The notes: generated from the letters alone by a model not told the origin. A DNA stretch of 64,000 nt from Mediterraneibacter faecis JCM 15917 (GCA_001312505.1 BBDW01000003.1:186001-250000), one strand, 5' to 3'. Positions 9,806-18,489 are shown, counted from the first letter of the stretch. Made by a program: numbers and translations.

Positions 9806-10649
9806 TATGATAAAAATGGATCTGTACCGGATGGTCCGGACAAAAAGTATGTATGTGGTATGGATTGTGATGGCGGCAGCTATATTCTTCTCCACATCCA
9901 TGTCGAAACTGGATATTGATACGATGAACAAGGAAGCGGAACAACAGCAGACAGAAAGCATTGCAGAAACAGTGAAACCAGAAACCATCAATATGGGAAT
10001 GTCCGTATTCCTGCCGACACAGCCGGGAGAAAAAGTAACGGTCTTTGATCAGGTATATGCAAACCTGCAGGCGAAGTTTGTGGCGTTGTTTCTGGTGATT
10101 TTTACAGTGCTGTTTTCCAGTGCAGATATAGGAAGCGGTTATATTAAAAATATCGGCGGGCAGGTAAGGAGCCGGAGAAACCTGATCTTTTCCAAAGCTT
10201 CCGTGTTGTTTGTGTATACGACTGTTACCATGCTGCTTTATTTCATCATTCAGATTATTGCACAGCAGATGTACTTCGGATATCTGGAGTGGGGGAATGG
10301 AAGCGAGTTGCTGAGATACTTTGGTATTCAGATTTTGCTTCATTATGCACTGGTACTAATCAGTATGGCGATTGCGGTGGTTTTGAACAGCAACGTGTTC
10401 AGCATGACGATTGTTATCTGCCTGTGCATGAATACCATGATTGTCTTATACGGAGTGATCAATCATTTGATCCAGAAGGCAGGTGTGGAGAATTTCCAGA
10501 TTTTGAAATATACAGTGACAGGAAAGATTGCACTTTTATCCATGTCACCGACCAATAAGGAATGCCTGACAGCAGTTGTGATTGCGGCGGCGTTCGGAAT
10601 CGTGGTTACATTACTGACAGCATGGGTATTCAGAAAGAGAGATATCTAA
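9798..10649 (+). CDS. ABC-2 type permease, partner of the BcrA-like ATPase
   Basis: This 283-aa protein has a cytoplasmic start (MLNMIKMDLYRMVRTKSMY), a first membrane span, an extracellular loop of about 60 aa, then five more spans (VALFLVIFTVLF, TVTMLLYFIIQII, YALVLISMAIAVV, MTIVICLCMNTM, VVIAAAFGIVVTLL). This is the six-span plan of BcrB/NisE-type permeases. It overlaps the ATPase gene by eight bases, which shows translational coupling. It likely expels or displaces membrane-active peptides. No frame break was seen. Confidence 0.85.
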   Translation: MLNMIKMDLYRMVRTKSMYVVWIVMAAAIFFSTSMSKLDIDTMNKEAEQQQTESIAETVKPETINMGMSVFLPTQPGEKVTVFDQVYANLQAKFVALFLVIFTVLFSSADIGSGYIKNIGGQVRSRRNLIFSKASVLFVYTTVTMLLYFIIQIIAQQMYFGYLEWGNGSELLRYFGIQILLHYALVLISMAIAVVLNSNVFSMTIVICLCMNTMIVLYGVINHLIQKAGVENFQILKYTVTGKIALLSMSPTNKECLTAVVIAAAFGIVVTLLTAWVFRKRDI

Positions 10650-11549
10650 ATGATAAAACTAGGGTTCGTGCTATTGATAGCAGTGATACTGGTACAAGGA
10701 ATGTTATTTTGGAAATACCAGCGGCAGGTGAAAGACATCTGCCGCCAGTTGTCGTTTCTGATGAAGCACGACAGCAACATGCTGATTACCAGAGAAATGG
10801 ATTTTGGAGGCATTGGTGAGTTGGCAGATGTTTTAAACGAATGGCTGGAACTGAAGCGAAGGGAAAAGAAGGAATACTTGAAGAAAGAGGAGATGATTTC
10901 GGATACATATACAAATCTCTCACATGATATCCGTACTCCTTTGACATCCCTTGACGGATATTTTCAGTTAATGGAAACCTGTGAAGACCAGGAAGAGCAG
11001 AGACGGTATATGAAGATCATACAGGAGAGAATCGGCAGCCTGAAAGAAATGCTGGAAGAATTATTTACTTTTACAAAACTTAAAAACGATTCTTTTCATC
11101 TGGAAATGTCATCCTGCTGTATCAACAAGATTTTGAAAGATACCATATTTTCCTACTACGATGAATGGACGGGCAGAGGAATTGAACCGGAGATACAGAT
11201 TACAGATAAACTGCTGTTTATGAACGGAAATGAACAGGGAATCCAGAGAATTTTTCAGAATATCATAAAAAACGGACTGGATCACGGGGGGGAGAAGAAA
11301 ATCAGTATTTCACTGGAAGAAGTTGAAAACAACATCCGGATACAGATAAAAAATCAAGTATGTCATGTGGAAAAAATAAATGTAGATCAGGTGTTTGAAC
11401 GGTTTTATAAAGCGGATGAAGCACGCAGTAAGACTTCCAGCGGTCTCGGCTTATCAATTGCGAAAGAGCTGGTACTTCGTATGGATGGGAAAATCAGCGC
11501 CCGGATAGAAGGGAATGAGTTCTGTGTGGAGATTGTGTTTCCAAAATAA
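10650..11549 (+). CDS. Intramembrane-sensing histidine kinase
   Basis: One N-terminal membrane helix (KLGFVLLIAVILVQGMLFW) has almost no extracellular part. The phospho-acceptor box SHDIRTPLTSLDGY lies at about residue 90, then the N box NIIKNGLDHG and G box GLGLSIAKELV. The length of 299 aa suits the small kinases linked to antibiotic-peptide ABC transporters. It starts right at the permease stop. Phosphate would pass to the regulator at 8105. A seven-G run at 11286-11292 adds one Gly next to the N box (DHGGEKK). Confidence 0.85.
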   Translation: MIKLGFVLLIAVILVQGMLFWKYQRQVKDICRQLSFLMKHDSNMLITREMDFGGIGELADVLNEWLELKRREKKEYLKKEEMISDTYTNLSHDIRTPLTSLDGYFQLMETCEDQEEQRRYMKIIQERIGSLKEMLEELFTFTKLKNDSFHLEMSSCCINKILKDTIFSYYDEWTGRGIEPEIQITDKLLFMNGNEQGIQRIFQNIIKNGLDHGGEKKISISLEEVENNIRIQIKNQVCHVEKINVDQVFERFYKADEARSKTSSGLGLSIAKELVLRMDGKISARIEGNEFCVEIVFPK

Positions 11550-11671
11550 AAGGAAAAATTTATATTAAAGCAAGTGAAAATGGGGGAATGACTTTATATA
11601 GGTTTCATGGTAGAATTACAGTAGAAAGAGAAGAGTCACTCAGTCATTTGTTGTATGAAAGGATGAGTATA

Positions 11672-11965
11672 ATGTATAAAGTAGAACTTAAATTTGATAC
11701 AAGCAAGCTCGCTCCGGAAACGGTAAATCAGATGTGTGAACAGGCAGATCAGATTTTTGAGCAGGAGGATTTAAGCTGTGCAGTCAAAGCCCTTGGAAGC
11801 AGGATTTATCTTGACCGGGGGGGACGCAAGCAGGACTATGGAAGATTCTGGGCAGCAATCTTTCAGTTGAAAAACTCCGTAGGAATTGCAGAGAATTTGT
11901 TAGAGTGTTTCTGGTATAACGGAACAGAAAAGGAGAACCTGATTACAGACTTTATAAGGAACTAA
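11672..11965 (+). CDS. Small protein upstream of VapD, possible antitoxin partner
   Basis: The ATG at 11672 (MYKVELKFDTSKLAPETVN) is chosen because GGATGAG precedes it and no good ribosome site supports the longer frame from 11588. It encodes about 97 aa, soluble, with a Cys pair and aromatic C-terminal half (ENLLECFWYNG). It ends three bases before vapD, so the two are coupled. It does not resemble classic VapX in anything I can see. An antitoxin role rests only on position. A seven-G run near 11817 adds one Gly. Confidence 0.55.
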   Translation: MYKVELKFDTSKLAPETVNQMCEQADQIFEQEDLSCAVKALGSRIYLDRGGRKQDYGRFWAAIFQLKNSVGIAENLLECFWYNGTEKENLITDFIRN

Positions 11966-11968
11966 CAG

Positions 11969-12301
11969 ATGGACAGCTTACAGAGGAAAGGCATCAATTT
12001 TGACCTGAATACACAAGCACTAAAGGAATATTATCCGAAAGGTGACTGGCATAATGCATATGCGGATGTAAGGGACTTTTTTGAAGCAAACGGATTTGAG
12101 CATATTCAGGGATCGGGATATCATTCGGTGGAAGCAATGTCAGAAGCAAAAGCCATGGCAGTTATTTATCAGATGACAAAAGAATTTCCATGGCTCAATT
12201 ATTGTGTGAATGTGTGTACCATATCAGATGTACCGGAACTGTTTGATATCTCGCATGTATTTGCCAGAGAAGCGGAACGGTTGGAAAAGAAAAATGCATG
12301 A
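11969..12301 (+). CDS. vapD: VapD-family endoribonuclease (Cas2-like fold)
   Basis: The features of VapD are present: INFDLNTQALKEYYP near the start, NAYADVRDFFEANGF, EHIQGSGYHS, and a hydrophobic Trp-containing segment (KEFPWLNYCVN) before the C-terminus. The length of 110 aa is near the usual 90-100. Family members cut RNA and are linked to persistence or act as toxins. A probable partner lies three bases upstream. The pair sits as free cargo between the ABC/kinase operon and the riboswitch operon, a typical site for an element-stabilising module. Confidence 0.8.
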   Translation: MDSLQRKGINFDLNTQALKEYYPKGDWHNAYADVRDFFEANGFEHIQGSGYHSVEAMSEAKAMAVIYQMTKEFPWLNYCVNVCTISDVPELFDISHVFAREAERLEKKNA

Positions 12302-12302
12302 T

Positions 12303-12331
12303 TTGACAAATTATTTCCAATATGTTATATT
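12303..12331 (+). promoter_or_regulatory. Promoter of the riboswitch operon
   Basis: TTGACA at 12303-12308 and TATATT at 12326-12331 are 17 bases apart and directly precede the riboswitch leader. Confidence 0.6.
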
Positions 12332-12339
12332 CATCTCAA

Positions 12340-12480
12340 GCAAAAAAGGGAGTAGCTGAACGCCTTGAAAGAGGTGGTTTTGTAACCGACAACCGGTATC
12401 GAGAGATACCCGTAGCAAATGAGATAGCAAGACTTTTATTGTGGCAGAGGTCATGATAGGAGTCTTTTTTATTATGAAAT
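12340..12480 (+). ncRNA. Probable yybP-ykoY manganese riboswitch with terminator
   Basis: The leader has the 5' signature AAAGGGAGTAGC, a GACAACC internal segment, a hairpin (GGTATC/GATACC), and a 3' part ATAGCAAGACTTTT. The 3' part can pair upstream or join an AAGACT/AGTCTT hairpin followed by a T run, which would be a terminator. This is the two-way choice of an ON switch. The order and spacing fit yybP-ykoY aptamers, which sense Mn2+. It precedes a three-gene operon not normally known as manganese genes. Identification is from memory of the consensus; covariance scoring would decide. Confidence 0.6.
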
Positions 12481-12529
12481 ATAGAAAATCTGCCGCAATA
12501 GTCTGCTAAAAAGAAAGAGAGGATAAACG

Positions 12530-12970
12530 ATGAGTAACGAAATGATGAAACGGGAAATGCAGGAAGCAGTACAGGCAGGGGGGGAGCGGGCGCTTCAGAG
12601 CCTTTACGCAGCAAGGGATAAGTTGGGAAGTGCGAGAAACTGGGGGGGCATTTTTGATATGCTTGGAGGAGGCTTTATCAGTGACTTTGTGAAGCATTCT
12701 AAAATGAATGACGCAGCTGCGTTGATGGAACAGGCGAAAAGCGATATTCAGCGTTTTCAGAGAGAATTAAGAGATGTGCAGGTTTCCTTGGATCTGCGCA
12801 TGGAAATCGGCAGCTTCCTTTCCTTTGCGGATTTCTTTCTGGACGGGCTGGTGGCAGATTATATGGTGCAGAGCAAGATTGCAGATGCAAGAGAACAGGT
12901 GGATGATGCCATCAACCGGATAGAAAAGATACTTGCTGATGTGAAAAATCGGATGAATGGGGAGGTGTAG
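12530..12970 (+). CDS. Hypothetical helical protein in the riboswitch operon
   Basis: The ATG at 12530 (MSNEMMKREMQEAVQAG) follows GAAAGAGAGGA. It is about 146 aa, mostly amphipathic helix, with a Gly-rich turn (FDMLGGGFISDF) and heptad-like segments that suggest a coiled coil. Two seven-G runs (12578 and 12642) each add one Gly. It is followed after three bases by yccF, then ecsC, and all three sit behind the riboswitch. Proteins of this type occur beside YccF and EcsC in gut Firmicutes, but I know no function. Confidence 0.65.
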   Translation: MSNEMMKREMQEAVQAGGERALQSLYAARDKLGSARNWGGIFDMLGGGFISDFVKHSKMNDAAALMEQAKSDIQRFQRELRDVQVSLDLRMEIGSFLSFADFFLDGLVADYMVQSKIADAREQVDDAINRIEKILADVKNRMNGEV

Positions 12971-12973
12971 CAT

Positions 12974-13338
12974 ATGGGATGCCTGGGAAATGTGTTGTGG
13001 TTTGTGTTTGGCGGCGCAGTCAGTGGGCTGAGCTGGTGTCTGGCAGGTTGTCTCTGGTGTATTACCGTTGTGGGGATTCCGGTGGGGGGGATGCAGTGTT
13101 TTAAATTTGCGGCGCTTAGTTTTTCCCCCCCTTTGGAAAAGAGGTGCAGTATGGTGGCGGAGCTGGTTCGTTCCTTTTGAATATCATCTGGCTGATTGTA
13201 TCCGGTCTGCCTCTTGCACTGGAGCATCTGGCGTTGGGTACAGCTTTATGTGTGACGATTATCGGAATCCCGTTTGGTTTGCAGCAGTTTAAACTGGCGA
13301 AACTGGCATTGATGCCGTTTGGTGCGGAGGTGTATTAA
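12974..13338 (+). CDS. yccF: YccF-domain (DUF307) inner-membrane protein, frameshifted
   Basis: Two copies of the YccF pattern are visible: GNVLWFVFGGAVSGLSW with ITVVGIPVG and QCFKFAAL, then LNIIWLIVSGLPLALEHL with VTIIGIPFGLQQFKLAKLALMPFG. Each half has a membrane span and the TIIGIPFG loop. The halves are joined across a break at about 13120-13132, where T and C runs disturb FFPFGKEVQYGG. Length about 121 aa, usual for the family. Role unknown; the neighbours (EcsC, riboswitch) point to membrane or metal stress. Confidence 0.8.
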
Positions 13339-13339
13339 G

Positions 13340-13843
13340 ATGCGATTATTTGATAAAAGGACACCGCTTCAGAAGGAGTGGGAAAAGCTGGAAGTACAGG
13401 AGCAGAGATTCCTTCAGAAGCGTTCAGAGAAAAGGGAGAGCATTCTGAATCAGAAACTGGAGGAAAAGATACCGCCGAAACTTCAGAAAACATTGGATAC
13501 CGCTTTTGCGAAGGCATTTGCTCTGATTTTCGAGAAAGGAACCGGGGTTATTGAAAAGACGTATCAGCGGACAAAACTGGAGCAGGATTATCAGGTGCGG
13601 CAGTATATGGCGGATGTAAAGCAGAATTCCAAATCCCTCCGCTCTTTTTCTAAAAAGGCAAGAGATACGGGAACAAAGAATTTACTGCTATCCGGTGTGT
13701 CTGGAATCGGGATGGGCGTATTGGGAATCGGTCTGCCGGATATTCCGGTATTTACAGGGATGATTTTAAAGAATATTTATGAGACTGCTCTGCAGTATGG
13801 ATACAGCTATGAAAGCAGGGAAGAAAAATATTTTATTGCCTGA
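13340..13843 (+). pseudogene. ecsC: EcsC-family protein, 3' end cut by the high-GC insertion
   Basis: It starts at ATG 13340 with GGAGG upstream, two bases after the yccF stop. The protein begins MRLFDKRTPLQKEWEKLE and has the EcsC Gly-rich hydrophobic core (LLLSGVSGIGMGVLGIGLPDIPVF, here split over about 24 residues). It ends abruptly at EEKYFIA after 168 aa, whereas family members usually continue for another 60 or more residues. The stop falls inside the left copy of an imperfect direct repeat and the sequence turns GC-rich at once. I infer truncation by insertion. No 3' part of ecsC was recognised at the other end. Confidence 0.65.
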
Positions 13844-13854
13844 TACCGAAATAA
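13835..13854 (+). repeat. Left copy of imperfect direct repeat flanking the high-GC segment
   Basis: ATTGCCTGATACC followed by GAAATAA. The right copy at 29526-29543 reads ATTGTTTGATA then GAAATAA (two mismatches and a 2-base gap). It marks the base-composition boundary and could be an attachment-site remnant. Confidence 0.45.
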
Positions 13855-14029
13855 CCCGGCAAAAGGCGGCGGGACTTCTCATAGGAAGGCCCCCCCGCAA
13901 ACCCGCATGAAATGGGCATTTTCTCAATTCCCCCCCGAAATATCGTGTCAAGGCTCCTAATAACGTGTTTTTGTAAGGTTGGGCACCATTTGGGCACCAC
14001 GGGCAACACGGAAAAGGAGGCAAACAAAC
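13855..14029. other. Non-coding left margin of the high-GC segment
   Basis: No gene seen. It contains two long C runs (about 13889 and 13931) and a tandem pair of GGGCACCA separated by TTT near 13981-13999, a motif that could be a recombinase core or a regulator site. AAAAGGAGG at 14011 is the ribosome site for the next gene. Confidence 0.4.
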
Positions 14030-14400
14030 ATGCAAGAATTGATAGACAAGGGGGGTACTGCGCCCTTCGGGGGGGGAGATCGTCAAGGACAAGATCAACC
14101 TGATTTCCGGGGCGCATACCCCCCCGCCGTTTGTGGAAATGCTGTGGACGGTGACAAACGGCGACACGGACACCACCAACCGCCTGTATAACATCTTGAC
14201 CGGCCTTTACCAAGATGGCCGGGAAAGCGAAATGCTGGAAGTGCTGCGGACGCTGTACGGCGTGCTGGGCCTGCCGTTCCCGGAAGATGTGGAACAGCTA
14301 GCCGGACACCCGGAGGCGCGGGGGCTACTTCCTTTTTTCGTTCCTGTTGGACTATGACGACGCCCTAGAGGACTACAAGGCCGAGCAGGACGGCGCTTAA
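14030..14400 (+). CDS. Hypothetical ICE-B protein (about 120 aa), frame disturbed by G runs
   Basis: The ATG at 14030 (MQELIDKG) has AAAAGGAGG upstream. The repaired reading passes through PFGGEIVKDKINLISGAH, FVEMLWTVTNGDTDTTNRL, MLEVLRTLYGVLGLPFPEDV and ends LLDYDDALEDYKAEQDGA at the TAA of 14400. Breaks occur at the G runs of 14049-14075 and at about 14291, where five Gs replace four. The protein is acidic and soluble. No family was recognised; it is the first gene of the ICE-B block. Confidence 0.6.
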
Positions 14401-14497
14401 AACCGATAGTTTCATTATAGGGGGGGGAAGTGCGCCCATTTGCAAGCAGACGGGGGAAAGTCTGTGTTTCCCCCCCCTGCACCCCCCCCTCTTTCTA

Positions 14498-14645
14498 CCA
14501 GCTGGTAAGACTTTACCGGCTGGAAAAAGGTATGTTAATACGCTGTACGTTATGGGACGACCGAGAAAAAGGCCGTCCCTTTTTTGCGCGATAAAAACGG
14601 CTGGACAGGAGCGCCCCCCCGCTTTCTTTTCCAGCCGGTAAAAGG
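14498..14645. repeat. CCAGCYGGTAA inverted repeats around a terminator
   Basis: CCAGCTGGTAAG and CTTTACCGGCTGG face each other at 14499-14523, and CCAGCCGGTAAAAGG recurs at 14631-14645 just before the ribosome site of the next gene. They could be operator or iteron-like sites, or a translation-control hairpin. Confidence 0.4.
14554..14585 (+). terminator. Rho-independent terminator
   Basis: GGGACGACC pairs with GGCCGTCCC around an AG/A-rich loop and is followed by six T. It ends the transcript of the gene at 14030. Confidence 0.75.
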
Positions 14646-14655
14646 AGGTTTTCGG

Positions 14656-15608
14656 ATTTTACAGGAACTAACGCTATTCGGGGGGGAGATCGACCGCGTA
14701 CAGACGGCCATAGACCGGCTGCGTATGCTTGCCCCGAACGCGGAGGCCAACCACCCCCCCGGCGGCCTCATGGTCTGTGACAGCGGCGGGAAGGACAGCG
14801 ACGTAATCAAGGAGCTTGCCCGTCTTGCCGGTGTGCGGTTTGAAATCGCGCATAGTCACACCACCGCCGACCACCCGCTGACCGTGCGCTATGTGCGGGA
14901 GGAACAAGCCCGCTGGCGGGCGCTGGGCGTATCGTACACCATCATCTACCCACGTTCAAGGGAAAAAGCACGTCCATGTGGGCGCTGATTCCCATTAAAG
15001 GCGCTCCCATGCGTCAAAGGCGCTGGTGCTGCGACCTGCTCAAAGAAACGGCGGGGGGGGCTGGGCGGTACACGGTGACGGGGGGGGTACGCTGGGCCGA
15101 GAGCGCCAACCGCAAGCAGCGGCGGGCCACCTACGAGCTGCCCAGCGGCAAGCGGGAGCGTATCAAGCTGAACAACGACAACGACCTGAAACGGCGCATG
15201 ACCGAGTTTTGCATGAAGCGGGGGGGCAAAGTGGTTGTCAATCCGATCATCGACTGGCAGGACGCCGACGTGTGGGAGTTTCACGATCTGTACCATCTTC
15301 CGCACAATCCCCCCCTGTATGACTTGGGATATAAGCGCGTGGGCTGTATCGGCTGCCCTATGGCGTTAAACCTGCGGGAGCTGGACGACCTGCCGGAGTA
15401 CAAGGCGCTGTATATCCGTTCTTTCCAGCGATATTTAGACCTGCACCCGGAGATCGCCGCCCGGTTTCACTGGCAGACGGGGGGGGCCGATATGTTCCGC
15501 TGGTGGATAACCCGCAAGGGCTGGGAGGATTCGGAGAGCGGACAACTGGACATTGAGGAATACCTAACGGGCCTTGTTGACGGTGACGACGACGAGGCCC
15601 TATTTTAA
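14656..15608 (+). CDS. PAPS-reductase-family PP-loop protein (DndC-like), frameshifted
   Basis: The PP-loop motif VCDSGGKDSDVIKELA and the downstream IGCPMA and RWWITRKGW patterns place it in the phosphoadenosine phosphosulfate reductase family, whose members activate or transfer sulfur. AAAGGAGG lies at 14641 but no ATG follows; ATT at 14656 (then LQELTLFG) is the best start, possibly a miscalled ATG. The frame breaks at about 14947, where three Cs replace four (IIYP to TFKGKSTSMWALIP). Several long G runs add Gly residues. Mobile-element copies resemble DndC of phosphorothioate DNA modification, but no Dnd partners were seen. Confidence 0.75.
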
Positions 15609-15630
15609 TGCGACAAAGGAGGTGTTGCCC

Positions 15631-16636
15631 ATGCCCGGAGTGACAAGGGAACAGATAGACCGGGCGAAAGAGTGGGATTTGCTGTCGTATCTGCAAACCT
15701 ACGAGCGGGAGAACTTACTAAAAAGCGCCCCCCCACGGATAAGGAGTACCGGACAAAGACCCATGACAGCCTTGTTATCAGTAACGGAAGATGGAACTGG
15801 ACGACGCGGGGGGGCTTTGGCGGCAAGACGGCGCTGGACTATCTAATCAAGGTGCGCGGCATGGAGTTTGTTGAGGCCGTGCGGACACTCAACGACGGAC
15901 GGGCGGCCCCCCCTTCTCTTTCCCAGCCGGTAACGAGGCCCCCCCCGGAACAACCGAGGGCCTTTGCGCTGCCGGAGGGGAACCGCTGCGCCACCGCCGC
16001 CGTGTCGTATTTGCAGCGCCGGGGGGGATAGATTCGGAGATCATCAGCCGGTGCATACGGGCCGGTATCTTCTTTGAGAGCCGGAAATACCACAACTGCG
16101 TGTTTGTGGGCAGGGACAAGGCCGGGAAAGCCCGGTTTGCCTGCCTGCGTGGGACAATGGGCGACTTCAAGGGCGACGTACCGGGGGGAGCGATAAGCGG
16201 TTTAACTTCTGCTTCCCGGCTGGCGGGCCGAGCCGCACCGTGGCCGTGTTTGAAAGCCCCCATAGACGCCCTGTCGCTGGCGACGCTGTTTAAGGCGCGG
16301 GGGGGTTGCCACATGGGATAGGGGGGGCATTACCTGTCGCTGGGCGGCACGTCGCCGCTGGCGCTGCTGCAATTCCTCTACGACCGCCCGGAGATCGACC
16401 GGATATATTTGTGTCTGGACAACGACAAGGCGGGGGGGCTGGACGGTATGGGCCGGATTGAGGCGGCTACGGGACGACAAGGAGTTGCAAGGCCGCGCCC
16501 TGACCGTGGAGCGCAAGCCGCCCCCCCCGTTGAGCATGGAAAAGACTACAACGAACTGCTGCGGGCGACGCTGGCCGAACGACCGGCCCCCCCGGCCCGT
16601 GGCCCCCCAAAGAAAGGAGCATATGACAATGATTAA
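15631..16636 (+). CDS. DUF3991/Toprim primase-like protein, several frameshifts
   Basis: The ATG at 15631 (MPGVTREQIDRAKEWDLLSYL) has AAAGGAGG upstream. Rebuilt across breaks near 15720, 16028, 16185, 16310, 16437 and 16520, all at G or C runs, it shows the N-terminal zinc-finger-like DUF3991 part (HDSLVISNGRWNWTTRG, GKTALDYLIKVRGM) and the Toprim part (VAVFESPIDALSLATL, YLSLGGTSPLALLQFL, IYLCLDNDKAG). About 330 aa. It probably primes replication of the transferred strand. A related but longer protein with a helicase is encoded at 26144-28030. Confidence 0.75.
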
Positions 16637-17007
16637 AAAGCCTTTGGCATACATCAGCGCCGCGTGGAGCGGCACGGAAACCGAGAACATGGAGGCGGCC
16701 CGGCGCTACTGCCGGGCGGTGTACGAGGCGGGCTTTTCCCCCCCGATCTGCCCGCGCCTGTACCTGCCGCTGTTCATTGACGACGCTATCCCCCCGCGAA
16801 CACAAGGACGGTATCGACATGGCCCGCGATATGCTGCGGCGCTCCCACGTCCTGATTATCTGCGGCGGCGTGGTGGACGGGGGGGCCGTGAAAAACGAGA
16901 TTGCCGTTGCCCAGCGGCTTAATATCACGGCGACGACGCTTGACGGGATTCTGACCGTCAAGGGGGGGCAGGGCGAACAGGAGGAACACGGCGGCCCGGA
17001 GAACTGA
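16623..17007 (+). CDS. DUF4406 protein (nucleoside 2-deoxyribosyltransferase-like)
   Basis: The ATG at 16623 (MTMIKKPLAYISAAWSG) overlaps the end of the primase gene. It has the deoxyribosyltransferase-like plan: an N-terminal strand with YISAAWSG, then ENMEAARRYCRAVYEAGF, then GIDMARDMLRRSHVLIICGG and AVKNEIAVAQRL. About 125 aa. The frame slips near 16740 and 16792 at C runs; another G run adds Gly (VVDGGAV). Members may cleave nucleosides or handle nucleotide-derived signals. It is constantly found beside PcfB in Tn1549-like ICEs. Confidence 0.75.
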
Positions 17008-17051
17008 CCGGGCCGCATTTCTTCCCCACCTGTGAGAAAGGAGGGTGATTC

Positions 17052-17522
17052 ATGCAGGAGGAAGTCAACAACGGCGCTGCGCAAGTGGTGGTGAAAGTGG
17101 GCAAGCTGTCCGGGCGATTGCTGAAAGCGGCTGTCGCAAAGGTGCTGAAAGCGTGGCAGGAAAAGAGCGACCCGCAAAAGCTCCACCGGGGCAAGCAGAC
17201 CGTGAAGCAGCTGGCGGCCCAAAACAAGGGCATGTCAAGTATCGACGTGGACAAGGCGGGGGGGATTCGCTCATTTGAGCGCGTGGCCCGCAAGTACGGC
17301 GTGGACTTCGCACCCAAGAAGGGGCGGGACGGCAAATATTACGTCTTTTTCAAGGGCAAGGACGCCGACGCCCTGACCGCCGCCTTTACGGAGTACACGC
17401 AAAAGCGCGTCAAGCAGCATAGCAAGCCGTCCCTGCTGGCCCAGCTCGCCAAGTTCAAGGAGCTGTCCAAGGCCACTATCGGCAAGGAAAAACATCTGGA
17501 CAAGGGGGAACGGGCGCTATGA
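17052..17522 (+). CDS. pcfB: PcfB-family (DUF3801) conjugation protein
   Basis: The ATG at 17052 (MQEEVNNGAAQVVVKVG) has AAAGGAGG upstream. The DUF3801 pattern is clear: GRLLKAAVAKVLKAW, GKQTVKQLAAQNKG, FERVARKYGVDFAPKK, YYVFFKGKDADALTAAF and a basic tail. 156 aa, usual size. In pCF10, PcfB helps the coupling protein dock relaxosome substrates. It overlaps virD4 by four bases (ATGA), so the partners are coupled. The one long G run near 17262 adds a Gly only. Confidence 0.9.
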   Translation: MQEEVNNGAAQVVVKVGKLSGRLLKAAVAKVLKAWQEKSDPQKLHRGKQTVKQLAAQNKGMSSIDVDKAGGIRSFERVARKYGVDFAPKKGRDGKYYVFFKGKDADALTAAFTEYTQKRVKQHSKPSLLAQLAKFKELSKATIGKEKHLDKGERAL

Positions 17523-18489
17523 ACGACAAAGTAAAAAAGTACGTCCTGCCCAATCTCCCCCCCTATCTGTTCATCTTCTGGCTGGCCGATAAGCTGGGGG
17601 GGCAGGCGTTCCGGCTGTCTGCCGGGGGGGAGAACATGGGCAAGCGGTTCATGGACACGGTGAACGGGCTGGCGCTCTTAGGCAGCGACCCGCTGCCAAG
17701 CCTGCACCCCCCCCGCGACCTGCTGGCCGGGATAGCCGGGGCCGCCGTGATCTGGATAGTCGTCTACTTCAAGAAAAAAAACGCGAAAAAATGGCGCAAA
17801 AACATTGAATACGGTTCGGCCCGATGGGGCGGCCCGGACGATATAAAGCCGTTCGTAGACCCCAAGCCGGAAAACAACGTGATTTTGACGCAAACGGAGT
17901 TTTTAACCATGAACAGCCGCCCCCAAGAATCCGGCGACGGCCCGGAATAAAAATTGCCTGATTGTGGGCGGTTCCGGTTCCGGCAAAACAAGGTTTTGGC
18001 TAAAGCCCAACCTGTTACAGCTGCATAGCTCATACGTCGTCGTAGACCCGAAAGGAGGGGTATTGAGCGAATGTGGAAACGCCCTGAAACGGGCAAAATA
18101 TCGGATTCGCGTGTTTAACACCATCAATTTCAAAAAGAGCTTTCACTATAACCCCTTCGCGTATATCCATAGCGAAAAGGACATTTTGAAGCTGGTAAAC
18201 TGTCTGATCGCCAACACCAAGGGCGACCAGAAGGGCGGGGGGGACGCTTTTGGGAAAAGGCTGAAACGCTCCTGTACTGCGCCCTGATTGGCTACATTCA
18301 CTACGAGGCCCCCCCGGAGGACGAGCAAAACATGAATACCCTTGTGGAGCTAATCAACGCTATGGACGTGCGGGAGGACGACGAGGATTATAAAAACCCC
18401 CCCGTCGATTTGATGTTTGACGCGCTGGAAGCCGTGGAGCCGCAACACTTCGCCGTGAGGCAGTACAAAAAGTACAAGCTGGCGGCGGG
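17519..18489 (+). pseudogene. virD4: VirD4/TraG coupling ATPase, 5' part (interrupted by the nested element)
   Basis: The ATG at 17519 overlaps pcfB. It has two membrane helices (YLFIFWLADKL; LLAGIAGAAVIWIVVYF), then EYGSARWGGPDDIKPFVD, Walker A VGGSGSGKTRF and VVVDPKGG. Frame slips occur near 17948 and at about 18237-18251. Coding stops at KKYKLAAG, where the nested element begins; the rest resumes at 28378. The natural continuation GKTAKSILISCGARL is restored exactly when the element is removed. It couples the relaxosome to the secretion channel. As it stands the protein cannot be complete. Confidence 0.85.
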
